This document shows, one piece after another, positions 8,561 through 18,310 of a stretch of DNA of 54,052 nt (within the stretch, counting starts at the first letter, position 1; every line of letters starts with the position of its first letter). A program made the translations under genes and the position numbers. The stretch spans positions 1 to 54,052 of the forward strand of contig NZ_LJBR01000083.1 of the NCBI RefSeq assembly GCF_001282115.1, in the 5' to 3' direction. The DNA comes from Streptomyces sp. NRRL B-24085 (GTDB lineage: Bacteria; Actinomycetota; Actinomycetes; Streptomycetales; Streptomycetaceae). Under the pieces are notes generated by a model. That model saw nothing but the letters and a program-made list of their open reading frames with translations, did no database searches and had not been told where the DNA came from.

Positions 8561-8597
8561 CGGGGCCTCCCGGGCGGCGCGAACTCGTTCCGCCAAC

Positions 8598-8627
8598 TAT
8601 CTAAGCGCTTGTTCACCGCTTCTGTCA
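8598..8627 (-). promoter_or_regulatory. Candidate promoter of the MoxR-VWA operon
   Basis: Read on the minus strand, TGACAG (8627-8622) and TAGATA (8603-8598) are 18 bases apart. The perfect octamer palindrome AAGCGCTT (8603-8610) overlaps the -10 side and could be a TetR-type half-operator. The implied start point near 8591 supports the TTG 8560 translation start. Confidence 0.35.
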
Positions 8628-8724
8628 CGTGGTGCGGGAGCGCACGGCGACGGGCGCCGCCGAAGCGACGCCCTCGCCTGCCATGCTCCGCACGCCGCCG
8701 CGGCGCCCCTGCCGGTCACGCCCC

Positions 8725-10035
8725 TCACGCCGCCGCTCCCACCGCCTGCACCGCCGGAGTGCGCAGCACCCGGTGGGCCGTCGCCAGGCTCGTCCCGATC
8801 GTCGCGGCCGCCGCGATCGCCACCACCGCCCACCAGATCCCGAGACCCTGATGCGGCAGCACCGAGTCGGTGCGGACCACCGTGAACGGGATGATCCCGG
8901 CCAGCGCCGCCACCGTGCCGAAGAACAGCCCGACCGCCGTGAGGATCAGCCCCTCCGCGCCCACCGTGCCCAGCACCTGCCCCGGGCTCGCCCCGGCCAG
9001 CCGCTGCTGGCCGAACTCCCGGACGCGGTAAGCGGTCGCCGCGTACAGCGAGTTGACCAGCATCACGCACACGAACACCACGATGATGCCGACGACCGTG
9101 AGGTTCAGCGTCTCCAGGTTCTTCGCGTCGACCGTCTTGACCGCGCCCGACGCCCTCATGGCGTCGCTCTCGACACCCTGCATGTACAGCGTGGCGACGG
9201 ACACCGCCGTGAACAGGATCAGCGACACCAGGATCCCGGAGAGGTCGTCGAGCCGCCGGCGCAGGTTCCGCACGGCCAGCCAGCCGCTGGCACCGGTCAG
9301 CGGCAACCGGTCCAGGACGCCCTTCAGCAGCCGCGGGGCGAGCAGCGCGCACCCCACCGAGAGCAGGATCGCCCCGTACGCGGGCGTCGCCATGAGTGCC
9401 TCGTCCGTCGCGGAGAAGGCGAAGGTGGAGGTCACCGACAGCGCCCCGGTGCCGAGCGCCGCGTACGCGAGGAACGTGCGCCCCCGGCCCTGGCGCCGAC
9501 GCCCGCGCGTGGCCCGTCGTACGGCGAGGAAGGCGGCGCCCGCCGCCGCGACCAGCGTGATGTCGACGCCCGACAGCAGCGCGACCGGACCGAAGGAGTG
9601 GTCGACGTCCTCCGCGACCTGCCCGCTGTCGCGGAAGACGTCCAGCAGCGCCCGCCCGCCGAGCATCGCCGGACCGATCGCCAGGACGGCACCGGTCAGG
9701 GCGACCGCCACGGACTCGCCCACGACCATCCGCCTGATCTGGCCCGGTGTCGCCCCCGAGCAGCGCAGCAGCTCCAACTCACCGGTCCGCTGGCGGACGT
9801 TGACCGTCAGGGTCGACGCCACGGCGAAGAACACCAGGAGGGTGCCGTAGCCGCCGACGACACTCGCGGACAGCGTCAGGGTGTCCGAGCTCACCCGGTC
9901 GACCCCCGGCCGGCCCGCCGTGTCGTAGAGCGAGTTGAACGTCATGATGACGCCCGCGCCCAGGAAGGAGGCCAGCAGCGTCGCGAGAAAGCGTCCGGGC
10001 CGGTGCCGTATCGACCGCATCGCCAGCATGAACAT
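8725..10035 (-). CDS. FtsX-family ABC transporter permease
   Basis: 436-residue membrane protein with an N-terminal helix after [16 protein letters not shown] and two blocks of hydrophobic segments. Each block shows the FtsX/MacB-type signature: [20 protein letters not shown] in the first half and [18 protein letters not shown] in the second. It is the permease of an export-type ABC system, and such pairs often confer resistance to membrane-active peptides or move lipids. The ATPase gene ends three bases upstream on the same strand. No adjacent two-component system, which often controls such pairs, is seen. Confidence 0.87.
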   Translation of the reverse strand: MFMLAMRSIRHRPGRFLATLLASFLGAGVIMTFNSLYDTAGRPGVDRVSSDTLTLSASVVGGYGTLLVFFAVASTLTVNVRQRTGELELLRCSGATPGQIRRMVVGESVAVALTGAVLAIGPAMLGGRALLDVFRDSGQVAEDVDHSFGPVALLSGVDITLVAAAGAAFLAVRRATRGRRRQGRGRTFLAYAALGTGALSVTSTFAFSATDEALMATPAYGAILLSVGCALLAPRLLKGVLDRLPLTGASGWLAVRNLRRRLDDLSGILVSLILFTAVSVATLYMQGVESDAMRASGAVKTVDAKNLETLNLTVVGIIVVFVCVMLVNSLYAATAYRVREFGQQRLAGASPGQVLGTVGAEGLILTAVGLFFGTVAALAGIIPFTVVRTDSVLPHQGLGIWWAVVAIAAAATIGTSLATAHRVLRTPAVQAVGAAA

Positions 10036-10038
10036 CGC

Positions 10039-10824
10039 TCACACCCCCGTCGTCACGTCGTCGCCCAGGTGCGCGAGGCGCTCGGCCACCGCGTCCGGTG
10101 TCGGCGCGTCCATCCGGCCGACGAGCCGGCCGTCCGCGAGGAACAGCACCGAGTCGGCCCAGGAGGCGGCGACCGGGTCGTGGGTCACCATCACCACGGT
10201 CCGGCCGTGCACCCGTACCGCCTCCTGGAGCAGCCGCAGCACGTCCCGCGCGCTGCGGGTGTCCAGGGCGCCGGTCGGCTCGTCCGCGAAGATCACCCGA
10301 GGGTCCGCGACCAGCGCGCGGGCGATCGCCACCCGCTGCCGCTGCCCGCCGGAGAGCTGGTCGGGGCGGTGGCCGAGCCGGTCGCCGAGACCGACGGCCG
10401 TGAGGACCTCCGTCACCCGCCTTCGGTCGACCTTCCGGCCGGCGAGCTTCAGCGGCAGGACGGTGTTCTGGGCGACCGTCAGCGTCTCCAGCAGGTTGTA
10501 CTGCTGGAACACGAACCCCACCCGCCCGCGCCGGAACCGCGTCAGCTCGGCCTCGCCGCCGCCGGTCAGCTCCGTGCCGTCCACCCGCACGATCCCGCTG
10601 TCCGGCCGGTCGAGACCGGCCGCGCACTGAAGCAGCGTGGACTTGCCGGACCCCGACGGCCCCATCACCGCGGTGAAGGTGCTCCGGTCCAGGCTCAGCG
10701 TGACCCCGTCCAGGGCGGTCACGGCACCGTCGCCCGTGCCGTAGGTCCGGGTGACCTTCACCAGCCGCAGCGCCTCGGCGGCGGGCCCCGCGTCCTGCGG
10801 GCGTCGTGAACGTGTGCGCACCAT
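10039..10824 (-). CDS. ABC transporter ATP-binding protein (LolD/MacB type)
   Basis: 261-residue nucleotide-binding subunit. Walker A is [13 protein letters not shown], the Q-loop is [13 protein letters not shown], the signature is [15 protein letters not shown], Walker B is [12 protein letters not shown], and the switch His is in VMVTHDP. The FQQYNLL and DEPTGALD versions are typical of LolD/MacB-like export ATPases. The permease gene follows after three bases, so the two form one exporter. Substrate unknown. Confidence 0.9.
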   Translation of the reverse strand: MVRTRSRRPQDAGPAAEALRLVKVTRTYGTGDGAVTALDGVTLSLDRSTFTAVMGPSGSGKSTLLQCAAGLDRPDSGIVRVDGTELTGGGEAELTRFRRGRVGFVFQQYNLLETLTVAQNTVLPLKLAGRKVDRRRVTEVLTAVGLGDRLGHRPDQLSGGQRQRVAIARALVADPRVIFADEPTGALDTRSARDVLRLLQEAVRVHGRTVVMVTHDPVAASWADSVLFLADGRLVGRMDAPTPDAVAERLAHLGDDVTTGV

Positions 10825-10916
10825 CGTCGTCCCCCTTCGTCCGGCACGCCGTGTGCCTCGCTGAAGACGCTAGGGAGAGACGGGCCCGGGCACATGGGGC
10901 GCAGAACCCGTCTTGC

Positions 10917-10938
10917 GGGGTGTACTCAGTGACACCCC
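10917..10938. promoter_or_regulatory. Inverted repeat between ABC operon and divergent unknown gene
   Basis: GGGGTGT (10917-10923) and ACACCCC (10932-10938) form perfect 7-base arms around 8 bases. It lies in the 155-base gap between the ABC ATPase gene and the divergent gene at 10980, the position of an operator. A weak TAGCGT (minus strand, 10872-10867) may be the ABC operon -10. The binding protein is unknown. Confidence 0.35.
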
Positions 10939-10979
10939 CCGGCGGACACGGCAGGGCGGATACGGCAGGGTTGCTCGTC

Positions 10980-11624
10980 ATGACCGACGGAATAGCCTGG
11001 CTCGCCGAACCGCAGTCCATCGCCCGGGGCGGCTACAGCGTGGTGATCGCACCCGACCTCGAGTCGGAATCACTGGCGAGGCGCATCGCCGAGACCGCGC
11101 ACCGGCCCTGCCGCCCCCGCCCGATCGGCGAACTCACCGGCCGCCAGGTGCAGGACCTGCTGGAGGGCCTGTACGGAGACGTCCTGGACGGCATCGCGCT
11201 GCGCCACGGCGAGCTCGACGAGTGGTCGTACGTCGTCAAGTACGGCGGCTGGCAGGGCGAGTTCGGCACCGGAAGCCGGCCGGTCGACCGCGGCGGACTG
11301 CACGTCTACCACCTGGAGTACGAGGAGGAGAACGGCAAACCGGTGCCCCCGCACTTCGCCTACCGCCACGACGAGAACCTGATGTGCGCCTTCAACCTGC
11401 ACCTGGACGGCAGTTGGGGTCACGGCAGTCCCGAGGGCGACCCCGAGGTGACCGCCGCCGTCCAGGAAAGGCTCACCGCCGCCGGACTGCCCGACGACGA
11501 CCTGGAACACCGTGCCGTGCACCGGGCCTGCCTGGAGGTGGTCCAACGGCACTTCGGCCTCACCCTGCCCCGCGAGCGGATCCTGGAGGACACCCTGCCC
11601 ACGCTCTTGCTGACCGGCCCCTGA
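10980..11624 (+). CDS. Uncharacterised protein
   Basis: 214 residues, no signal peptide or membrane helix, acidic and soluble. The N-terminus, TDGIAWLAEPQSIARGGYSV, recalls small Streptomyces proteins of the DUF6461 kind, but I am not certain of that match. A central stretch rich in Tyr, Trp and acidic residues (DEWSYVVKYGGWQGEFGTG) is followed by HLEYEEENGKPVPPHFAY. I start it at ATG 10980; a longer frame reaches back to 10806 across the ABC gene start and promoter region and is unlikely. Function unknown. Confidence 0.7.
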   Translation: MTDGIAWLAEPQSIARGGYSVVIAPDLESESLARRIAETAHRPCRPRPIGELTGRQVQDLLEGLYGDVLDGIALRHGELDEWSYVVKYGGWQGEFGTGSRPVDRGGLHVYHLEYEEENGKPVPPHFAYRHDENLMCAFNLHLDGSWGHGSPEGDPEVTAAVQERLTAAGLPDDDLEHRAVHRACLEVVQRHFGLTLPRERILEDTLPTLLLTGP

Positions 11625-11669
11625 CGGGACGCGGCGGCGTTGTCAGTGGGGCGCTGTAGCTTTCGGCGC

Positions 11670-12269
11670 ATGGGGATCTACCTGGTGAGCGTGGGCGCGC
11701 GGGAGTGGTTCGACGCGGACGAGGACGAGGGTGGCCGGGGTGCCCTCGCCGCGGCCCTGGGTGAGGAGTTGAGCCGACGGGGCCTGCCGCCGTTCACGTC
11801 CGTGCCGGAGGAGCCGGAGCGGGTCGTGCGCGGGGCCGGGCTCTCGTTCGAGGAGAAGCTGGTGCCGCCCATGGACGGGTTCGCGGCACTGTGCCAGGCG
11901 CACCTGTCGCGGGAGGAGTACGAACTGCTCTGCGGCTGGTCGCTCCTGGTGCCCTTCGCGCTCGACGACGAGATCTGGCTGCCAGTGGAGAACTCCTACG
12001 CCGACACGACGATGGTTGCCGGCGCCCCGCAGGTGCTGGCCCTCGCCGAACGGCTCGCGCGGGCCGTCGGCCTGCCGGTGGACGAGATACCCGGGACCTG
12101 CGACAACCTCGACCTGACCGTGTGGTTCCTGGACGGGCCGGTGAAGGACGTCGCGGCCGCCCGGCCGGGGCCGTGGGCCGAGGACCTCGACGCCGCGTTC
12201 TACGTGGCCCTGTACCTGCGCGCCGCCCAGCACTGTCTGCGGCGCGGCTGCCCGATCGTCTACAGCTGA
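11670..12269 (+). CDS. Uncharacterised soluble protein
   Basis: 199 residues, soluble and acidic, no recognised motif. It starts MGIYLVSVGAREWFDADED and ends with a conserved-looking block (WAEDLDAAFYVALYLRAAQH). Codon use is typical of real genes here. It lies 45 bases downstream of the preceding unknown gene on the same strand and may be co-transcribed. No ribosome site is obvious at ATG 11670, which follows TTTCGGCGC. Function not assigned. Confidence 0.7.
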   Translation: MGIYLVSVGAREWFDADEDEGGRGALAAALGEELSRRGLPPFTSVPEEPERVVRGAGLSFEEKLVPPMDGFAALCQAHLSREEYELLCGWSLLVPFALDDEIWLPVENSYADTTMVAGAPQVLALAERLARAVGLPVDEIPGTCDNLDLTVWFLDGPVKDVAAARPGPWAEDLDAAFYVALYLRAAQHCLRRGCPIVYS

Positions 12270-12301
12270 CGCGACCGCAGCGAAGAGGAGCCGTCAGGGT
12301 T

Positions 12302-12314
12302 TTGAACGGTTCAA
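12302..12314. promoter_or_regulatory. 13-bp palindrome upstream of the rhamnosidase promoter
   Basis: TTGAAC-G-GTTCAA is a perfect inverted repeat with a one-base centre, 17 bases before the rhamnosidase -35. It resembles the rhamnose-cluster sites but has a one-base shorter spacing, so it may be a separate or weaker site. Confidence 0.35.
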
Positions 12315-12330
12315 CGCGCGACGCGGACAG

Positions 12331-12387
12331 TGGACACCCGGTGCATTCGCCAGTAACTTCAACCGCCGAACGGGCTGAATCGATACA
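12331..12387 (+). promoter_or_regulatory. Rhamnosidase promoter with LacI-type operator
   Basis: TGGACA (12331-12336) and TAACTT (12354-12359) are exactly 17 bases apart, predicting a start near 12366. The operator TGAATCGATACA (12376-12387) follows at about +11 to +22. It matches 10 of 12 bases of the rhaI site TGAAACGATTCA and occupies the same downstream position. This places the rhamnosidase in the predicted RhaR regulon. Confidence 0.65.
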
Positions 12388-12413
12388 ACCCGAGCCGCCG
12401 AAGGGACCACGGC

Positions 12414-15383
12414 ATGACCGACGGAGTCCACCGCACCGCCGTCGAGGGCCTCACCGTGGAACACCGCACCGATCCCCTCGGCGTGGACGCGGCCCGCCCG
12501 CGGTTCGGCTGGCGCACCGCGTCCCGGGTCCGCGGCCGGCGTCAGACGGCGTACCGCGTCCTGGTGGCGTCCGACCCCGGCCTCCTGGCCGACGGCCGCG
12601 CGGACGTCTGGGACAGCGGCCGCACCGGCTCGGCGGACTCGGTGGCCGTGCCCTACGGGGGACCCGGACTGCACCCCTCGACCCGCTACCACTGGACGGT
12701 CCAGGTCTGGGACGAGCACGGCCGCAGGCTCCCCGACGCCCCGGCGGCCCGTTTCGAGACGGGTCTGCTCAGCACCGACGGGGTGACCGGCTGGGACGGC
12801 GCGCGGTGGATCTGCATGGCGGGCAAGGCGCCGAACAGCGCGGGCGCACCGCTCCTGCGACGGCAGACGGCCCTGAAGGCCGGCCGGGTGCGCGAGGCCC
12901 GGCTCTACGTCTCCGCGCTCGGCGTGTACGACGCCTACGTCAACGGCAGCCGGGTCGGCGTGCCCCAGGACGGCGGCACCACGTACGAACTCCTCACCCC
13001 GGGCTGGACCAACTACGACACCACCGTCCACTACTTCACGTACGACGTGACGGACCTGCTGGAGGGTCAGCCCCAGGTCACCCTCGCCGCCGTCCTCGGC
13101 AACGGCTGGTACAACGGCCGTGTCTCCGAGAACAGCGTCTACCGCTCCGGGGCGGGCAACCGCCTCGCCCTCAAGGCCAAGCTCCTCATCCGCTACGAGG
13201 ACGGCTCGACCCAGACCGTCGTCACCACCCCTGGCGACGACTGGAGGGCCACGGACACCGGCCCCTACCGCGCCGACGACCTCTACGACGGCCAGACCTA
13301 CGACGCCCGCCGCGAACTGCCCGGCTGGACCGCGAACGGCTTCGACGCCTCCGCCTGGTCCACCACCGAGGAGCACGACTTCACCACCCGGTTCCCCGAC
13401 TCCCGACTGGTCGCCCACCCCGGCGAGTCGGCCCGGCTGATGCCCCGGTGGGACCACGGGCCGCGGTCGATCACGGTGTACACCGGTGGCGGCGATTTCG
13501 TCGCCGACCCGGCCCGCACGGTCACCGACCCCGCCGAAGCCGCCACCGCCCCCCTCACCCTGCACCCCGGCGACACCGCCGTGCTCGACCTCGGCCAGAA
13601 CCTGGTCGGTGTCCTCCGCTACACCCTCCGCGGCCCGTCCGGCGCCCAAGTCGCCTTCCAGCCGGGGGAGATGCTCAACGACACCAGCCCGGGCGCGGAC
13701 GGCCCCGAAGGGTCCGTCTACCGGGCCAACCTCCGCACCGCCAAGGCCACCAGCACGTACATCCTCAAAGGCGACCCGCAGGGCGAGACCCATCAGGACT
13801 CGCTGACCTTCTACGGCTTCCGCTACGTCTCCGTCACCGCTTCGGAGACCGTCACCCTCACCGGACTGACCGGCAGGGTCGCCACCTCCGCCCTCCACGA
13901 CATCGGCCACGTCACCACCGACGACCCCGACATCAACCGGCTGATCTCCAACGTCCGTTGGGGCCAGCGCGGCAACTACCTCTGGGTCCCAACCGACTGC
14001 CCGCAGCGCGACGAACGCTGCGGCTGGACCGGCGACACCCAGGTCTTCGCCCGGACGGGCCTCTACAACACTGACGCGGTCGCCTTCCTGAGCCACTTCC
14101 AGGACGTCCTGATCGACTCCCAGCGCACCTACGGCGCGGACGGCGCCCAGTTCCCGTGGATCGCCCCCGGCGCCCGCTACAACGAGCCGGTCCCGGCGAG
14201 CGGTTGGGCGGACTGCGGGGTCGTCCTGCCCTGGACCGTGTGGCAGATGAGCGGGGACACCACCATCGTCGACCGCAGCTGGGACGCGATGACCGCCTAC
14301 ATGGACTGGATCCGCGCACACACCGGCGACACCGGTGCCGGACAGGGCGCGGTCTTCGGCGACTGGCTGGCTCCCCAGGTCACCAGCACCCAGCTCGTCA
14401 GCGACGCCTGCTACGCCTACAGCGCCCGGCTCATGGCGGACATGGCCCACGCCACCGGCCGCAGCGCCGAGGCCCGCGCCTACGAGGAGCTGTTCGCCCG
14501 CATCAAACGGGTGTTCATCGGCAAGTACCTCGGCACCGAGAACGGCCGGCTCACCGTGCGGTCCAGCCTCGGCTCCCCACCGCCGTGGACCCCGGGGGGC
14601 AGCCCCACCCGGACCGAGGACGACAGCCAGACCGCTCTGCTCTGGGTCCTCAAACTCGGCCTGTACGACACCGAGGCCCAGCGGCGCGCGATCGTCGGCC
14701 TGCTCGTCGAGAACATCGGCAACTCCACCGCCTACAAGGCCGCCCACCCCGACAGCACCCGTGTCGGGTACGCCGAGAACACCCTCTCCGTCGGCTTCCT
14801 CGGGGTGAACGTCCTGGCCCCCGTCCTCACCGAGGAAGGCCAGGTGGAGCTGGCCTACGAGGTGCTGCACCAGGACGCCATGCCGTCCTGGCTGTACTCG
14901 GTGAAGAACGGCGCGACCACGATCTGGGAGCGCTGGAACTCGTACTCGAAGGAGGACGGCTTCGGGCCGGTCGAGATGAACTCCTTCAACCACTACGCCT
15001 ACGGCGCGATCATGGAGTGGATGTACGAGAGCATGGCCGGCATCGCTGGGGATCCGGCCCACCCGGGCTTCAGGCACTTCTTCCTGCGGCCCCACCTCGA
15101 CCCGACCGGCAGGATCACCCGGGTCACCGGCTCGCACCGGTCGCCGTACGGCGAGATCGTCAGCGCCTGGACGGTACGGGACAGCAGGTTCACGCACCGG
15201 GTCGCGGTCCCCGCCAACAGCACCGCGACCCTGTGCGTCCCTGCGGCCGACCCCGACTCCGTGCGCGAGGGCGGCACCCCCCTGGCACAGGCCGGGGGAG
15301 TGGCGTACCTGGGCTTCGAGGACGGTGTCGCCTCCTATGAACTCCCCTCGGGGTACTACGAGTTGACGTCCTCGCTCGGCTGA
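12414..15383 (+). CDS. GH78 alpha-L-rhamnosidase
   Basis: 989-residue family 78 rhamnosidase of usual length, with an N-terminal fibronectin-like domain (LTVEHRTDPLGVDAARPRFG), beta-sandwich domains to about residue 470, a catalytic alpha/alpha barrel and a C-terminal sandwich. The active-site acid cluster is clear in PTDCPQRDERCGWTGD, with a second acidic site in TTIWERWNSYSKEDGFG. It hydrolyses terminal alpha-L-rhamnose from glycosides or oligosaccharides. There is no signal peptide, so it acts inside the cell on imported rhamnosides. It sits beside the rhamnose catabolic genes and shares their operator type. Its last 28 bases overlap the convergent lutC gene. Confidence 0.93.
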   Translation: MTDGVHRTAVEGLTVEHRTDPLGVDAARPRFGWRTASRVRGRRQTAYRVLVASDPGLLADGRADVWDSGRTGSADSVAVPYGGPGLHPSTRYHWTVQVWDEHGRRLPDAPAARFETGLLSTDGVTGWDGARWICMAGKAPNSAGAPLLRRQTALKAGRVREARLYVSALGVYDAYVNGSRVGVPQDGGTTYELLTPGWTNYDTTVHYFTYDVTDLLEGQPQVTLAAVLGNGWYNGRVSENSVYRSGAGNRLALKAKLLIRYEDGSTQTVVTTPGDDWRATDTGPYRADDLYDGQTYDARRELPGWTANGFDASAWSTTEEHDFTTRFPDSRLVAHPGESARLMPRWDHGPRSITVYTGGGDFVADPARTVTDPAEAATAPLTLHPGDTAVLDLGQNLVGVLRYTLRGPSGAQVAFQPGEMLNDTSPGADGPEGSVYRANLRTAKATSTYILKGDPQGETHQDSLTFYGFRYVSVTASETVTLTGLTGRVATSALHDIGHVTTDDPDINRLISNVRWGQRGNYLWVPTDCPQRDERCGWTGDTQVFARTGLYNTDAVAFLSHFQDVLIDSQRTYGADGAQFPWIAPGARYNEPVPASGWADCGVVLPWTVWQMSGDTTIVDRSWDAMTAYMDWIRAHTGDTGAGQGAVFGDWLAPQVTSTQLVSDACYAYSARLMADMAHATGRSAEARAYEELFARIKRVFIGKYLGTENGRLTVRSSLGSPPPWTPGGSPTRTEDDSQTALLWVLKLGLYDTEAQRRAIVGLLVENIGNSTAYKAAHPDSTRVGYAENTLSVGFLGVNVLAPVLTEEGQVELAYEVLHQDAMPSWLYSVKNGATTIWERWNSYSKEDGFGPVEMNSFNHYAYGAIMEWMYESMAGIAGDPAHPGFRHFFLRPHLDPTGRITRVTGSHRSPYGEIVSAWTVRDSRFTHRVAVPANSTATLCVPAADPDSVREGGTPLAQAGGVAYLGFEDGVASYELPSGYYELTSSLG

Positions 15384-16012
15384 GATTCCACCAGTACCAC
15401 CTCCAGGGTGCGCGGACCGTGCACCCCCTCGACCCGGTCCAGCTCGATGTCACTGGTCGCCGAAGGACCGGAGATCCAGGTCAACGGGCGTACCGGGTCG
15501 AGCCGTTCGAGGGCCTGCGGCACGGAGGAGACCACCTGGTCCGGGACGCGCACGACACAGATGTGGTGGTCCGGGACCAGGGTGATGCGGCGCCGGCCCT
15601 GGTCCGGGCCGCCGTCCAGCACGATGGTGCCGGTCTCGGCGACCGCCACCGCGCACGCCGTGACCACGCTGTCGACGCGGTCCAGTTCGTGCGGGGTGCT
15701 CTCGGCGCGGTCCGGGACCTGCTCGATGCCGGCGTCCGCGAGCCACGCCGGTTCGAGACCCGGCGGCACCAGGACGGTCTTAGCACCCCGTGCCGCCAGC
15801 ATCCCGGCGAGCGTGGCGGGCAGGTCGGCCGTCGTGCAGCGGTGCACGATCGCCCGGTAGTCGGCGAGGTTCTCGGCCAGCAGCTCCACCGTCTCCTCGA
15901 CGCTCCGGTCGCCGTGCTCCCGCAGATACGCGCGCTCGACCGGGACGCCCTCGCCCGGCGCGTCGGCCAGCGCGCGCCGCACCCGGCCCAGGATCCGCTC
16001 CCTGCTGCTCAC
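15356..16012 (-). CDS. lutC: Lactate utilisation protein C
   Basis: 218-residue LutC/YkgG-family protein (DUF162 fold), the third component of the LutABC L-lactate dehydrogenase system. Typical features are SSRERILGRVRRAL at the start and SVVTACAVAVAETGTIVL with RRITLVPDHHICVV in the core. The GTG start at 16012 overlaps the lutB stop by four bases, so it is coupled. Its 3' end overlaps the rhamnosidase gene end by 28 bases on the opposite strand. With LutA and LutB it would oxidise the L-lactate produced by rhamnose breakdown. Confidence 0.92.
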   Translation of the reverse strand: MSSRERILGRVRRALADAPGEGVPVERAYLREHGDRSVEETVELLAENLADYRAIVHRCTTADLPATLAGMLAARGAKTVLVPPGLEPAWLADAGIEQVPDRAESTPHELDRVDSVVTACAVAVAETGTIVLDGGPDQGRRRITLVPDHHICVVRVPDQVVSSVPQALERLDPVRPLTWISGPSATSDIELDRVEGVHGPRTLEVVLVESQPSEDVNS

Positions 16013-17487
16013 TTGCCGCCCTCCTTGCCGCCGCCCGTGCGCTGCCACCAGTCGCGGAACGGTTCCGCGGGCACCGGCGGCAGGTTCCGCGTGTCGCTCC
16101 AGGCCCGGCCGGGCCCCGGGAGCGTGCGGGGATGCAGACGCCGGGTCCGTGAGGCCGCCCGCTGGCCGGTGCGCAGGACGCCCGGGTGGGCGAACGCCCA
16201 GCGGGCCGCCCGCATCGCCGCCCGTTCCGCCGCGTGCCCCTTGGCGGGCTTGAGCACCACCTTGTTGCCCTCGCGGACCACCGGCCCGCCCTCCACGACC
16301 CGCTCCCGCAGGTGCACCAGCACCTCGGGGATGTCGATGGCGACCGGGCACACCTCGTAGCAGGCCCCGCAGAGCGAGGAGGCGTACGGCAGCGAGGCGT
16401 CGATCTCACTGGCCGTGCCCCGCAGTTGGGGGCTGAGGATCGCACCGATCGGGCCGGGGTAGACCGAGCCGTAGGCGTGCCCGCCGGCCCGCTCGTACAC
16501 CGGGCAGACGTTCAGGCAGGCCGAGCAGCGGATGCAGCGCAGGGCCTGGCGGCCGACCTCGTCGGCGAGGGTGTCGGAGCGGCCGTTGTCGAGCAGCACC
16601 AGATGGAAGTTCTGCGGGCCGTCCTCGTCCGTCGTACCCGTCCAGGTGGACGTGTACGGGTTCATGCGCTCGGCGGTCGAGGAGCGGGGCAGCGTCTGGA
16701 GGAAGACCTCCAGGTCCTGCCAGGTCGGCACGATCTTCTCGATGCCGACGACCGAGATCAGCGTCTCGGGCAGCGTCAGGCACATCCGGCCGTTGCCCTC
16801 GGACTCCACGACCACCAGGGTGCCGGTGTCGGCGACCATGAAGTTGGCGCCGGAGACGCCGACCTTGGCGCGCAGGAACTTCTCCCGCAGGTGCAGCCGG
16901 GCCGCCTCCGCCAGCTCGGCGGGCGTGTCGGTGAGGCCCTCGGGGGCCGGCCGGCCCCACTCGCCCATCTCGCGCTCGAAGATGTCCCGGATCTCGCCCC
17001 GGTTGCGGTGGATCGCCGGGACCAGGATGTGCGAGGGCCGGTCCTTGCCCAACTGCACGATCAGCTCGGCGAGATCGGTCTCGTAGGCCCGGATGCCCTC
17101 GGCCTCCAGGGCCTCGTTGAGCCCGATCTCCTGCGTGGCCATCGACTTGACCTTGACGACCTCCGACTCTCCGGTCATCTTGACGAGCCGGGTCACGATC
17201 TCGTTGGCCTCGTCCGCGTCGGCGGCCCAGTGGACGGTGCCGCCCGCCGCCACCACCGACTCCTCCAACTGCACGAGGTAGCGGTCGAGATGCCGCAGCG
17301 TGTGGTCCTTGATCCGCTTGCCCGCCTCGCGCAGCTCCGCCCAGTCGGAGACCTCGGACACGGCCTTCGCCCGCTTGGCGCGGATGGTGTGCGTCGCGTG
17401 GCGCAGATTGCCGCGCAGGGTCTGGTTGCTGACCGCCTCGTGCGCGGCCCGGGGAAAGGCCGGCATCCCCACGAACGTCCCGCTCAT
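16009..17487 (-). CDS. lutB: Lactate utilisation iron-sulfur protein B
   Basis: 492-residue LutB/LldF protein. An N-terminal LUD domain (about residues 60-290) is followed by two 4Fe-4S ferredoxin-type motifs, CIRCSACLNVCP and CGACYEVCP, around residues 315-375. It carries electrons in L-lactate oxidation to pyruvate at the membrane. The ATG start at 17487 overlaps the lutA stop (ATGA), and the stop overlaps lutC (GTGA), making the three genes tightly coupled. Confidence 0.94.
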   Translation of the reverse strand: MSGTFVGMPAFPRAAHEAVSNQTLRGNLRHATHTIRAKRAKAVSEVSDWAELREAGKRIKDHTLRHLDRYLVQLEESVVAAGGTVHWAADADEANEIVTRLVKMTGESEVVKVKSMATQEIGLNEALEAEGIRAYETDLAELIVQLGKDRPSHILVPAIHRNRGEIRDIFEREMGEWGRPAPEGLTDTPAELAEAARLHLREKFLRAKVGVSGANFMVADTGTLVVVESEGNGRMCLTLPETLISVVGIEKIVPTWQDLEVFLQTLPRSSTAERMNPYTSTWTGTTDEDGPQNFHLVLLDNGRSDTLADEVGRQALRCIRCSACLNVCPVYERAGGHAYGSVYPGPIGAILSPQLRGTASEIDASLPYASSLCGACYEVCPVAIDIPEVLVHLRERVVEGGPVVREGNKVVLKPAKGHAAERAAMRAARWAFAHPGVLRTGQRAASRTRRLHPRTLPGPGRAWSDTRNLPPVPAEPFRDWWQRTGGGKEGGK

Positions 17488-18239
17488 ACGGCCGGTTCCT
17501 CCTCCGTGCTCGCCAGGATCTCCGCGATGTGCACCGGCCGCATGCCCGACTCCAGCCGGCCCATCGTGCCGCCGATGTGCATCAGACACGAGTTGTCGGC
17601 CGCGCACAGCACCTCGGCGCCCGTCGACTCGGCGTTGCGCACCTTGTCCGCACCCATCGCCGCCGAGACATCGGAGTTCTTCAGGGCGAAGGTGCCACCG
17701 AAGCCGCAGCACTCGTCAGCGCCCGGAAGCTCCTTCAGCTCAAGCCCCTTCACCGCCTGGAGCAGCCGCCGTGGCCGGTCTCCCAGCCCCAGACCGCGCA
17801 GCCCGTGACAGGTCGGGTGGTACGTCACCGTGTGCGGGTAGTACGCCCCGACGTCCGTCACCCCCAGCACATCCACCAGGAACTCCGTCAGCTCGTATGT
17901 CTTCGGCACCACGGGCGCCAGCGTCGCCGCCAGGCTCTCCCCGCGCCCCTCGGCCCGGGCCCGCTCACCCATCCGCGGATACAGCTCCCGCACCATCGCC
18001 CCGCAGGAGCCGGACGGCGTCACGATCGCCTCGTAGTCCCGGAAGACATCGGAGAAATGCCGGGCCAGCGGTTCCGCCTCATGCCGGTAACCGGTGTTGT
18101 AGTGCGCCTGCCCGCAACAGGTCTGGGACATCGGGAAATCGACGTCGACGCCCAGCCTGGTCAGCAGTTTCACCACAGCGCGCCCGGTGTCCGGATAGAG
18201 CGTGTCGTTGACACAGGTCAGGAACAGGGCGACACGCAT
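17484..18239 (-). CDS. lutA: Lactate utilisation protein A
   Basis: 251-residue LutA/LldE protein with two cysteine-rich CCG domains: SQTCCGQAHYN with PSGSCGAMVREL in the first half, and TYHPTCHGLRGL with DECCGFGGTFALKN in the second. These cysteine motifs bind an iron-sulfur cluster in the heterodisulfide-reductase-like fold. AAGGAG precedes ATG 18239 at ideal distance. It lies 71 bases after rhaB on the same strand, linking lactate oxidation to the rhamnose pathway, whose RhaEW enzyme yields L-lactate. Confidence 0.94.
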   Translation of the reverse strand: MRVALFLTCVNDTLYPDTGRAVVKLLTRLGVDVDFPMSQTCCGQAHYNTGYRHEAEPLARHFSDVFRDYEAIVTPSGSCGAMVRELYPRMGERARAEGRGESLAATLAPVVPKTYELTEFLVDVLGVTDVGAYYPHTVTYHPTCHGLRGLGLGDRPRRLLQAVKGLELKELPGADECCGFGGTFALKNSDVSAAMGADKVRNAESTGAEVLCAADNSCLMHIGGTMGRLESGMRPVHIAEILASTEEEPAV

Positions 18240-18310
18240 CGCGGCTCCTTGTGGTCGGTCATCGGATGAGTGAAGCGTAGTCGGGGGCACAGGGGCGGGG
18301 GAGACCCCGG

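Noticed and set aside
12294..15197. A 967-codon open frame antisense to the rhamnosidase gene
   Set aside because: Its translation is repetitive Gly/Val/Asp/Arg sequence without domains; it is the mirror of strong codon bias in the true gene.
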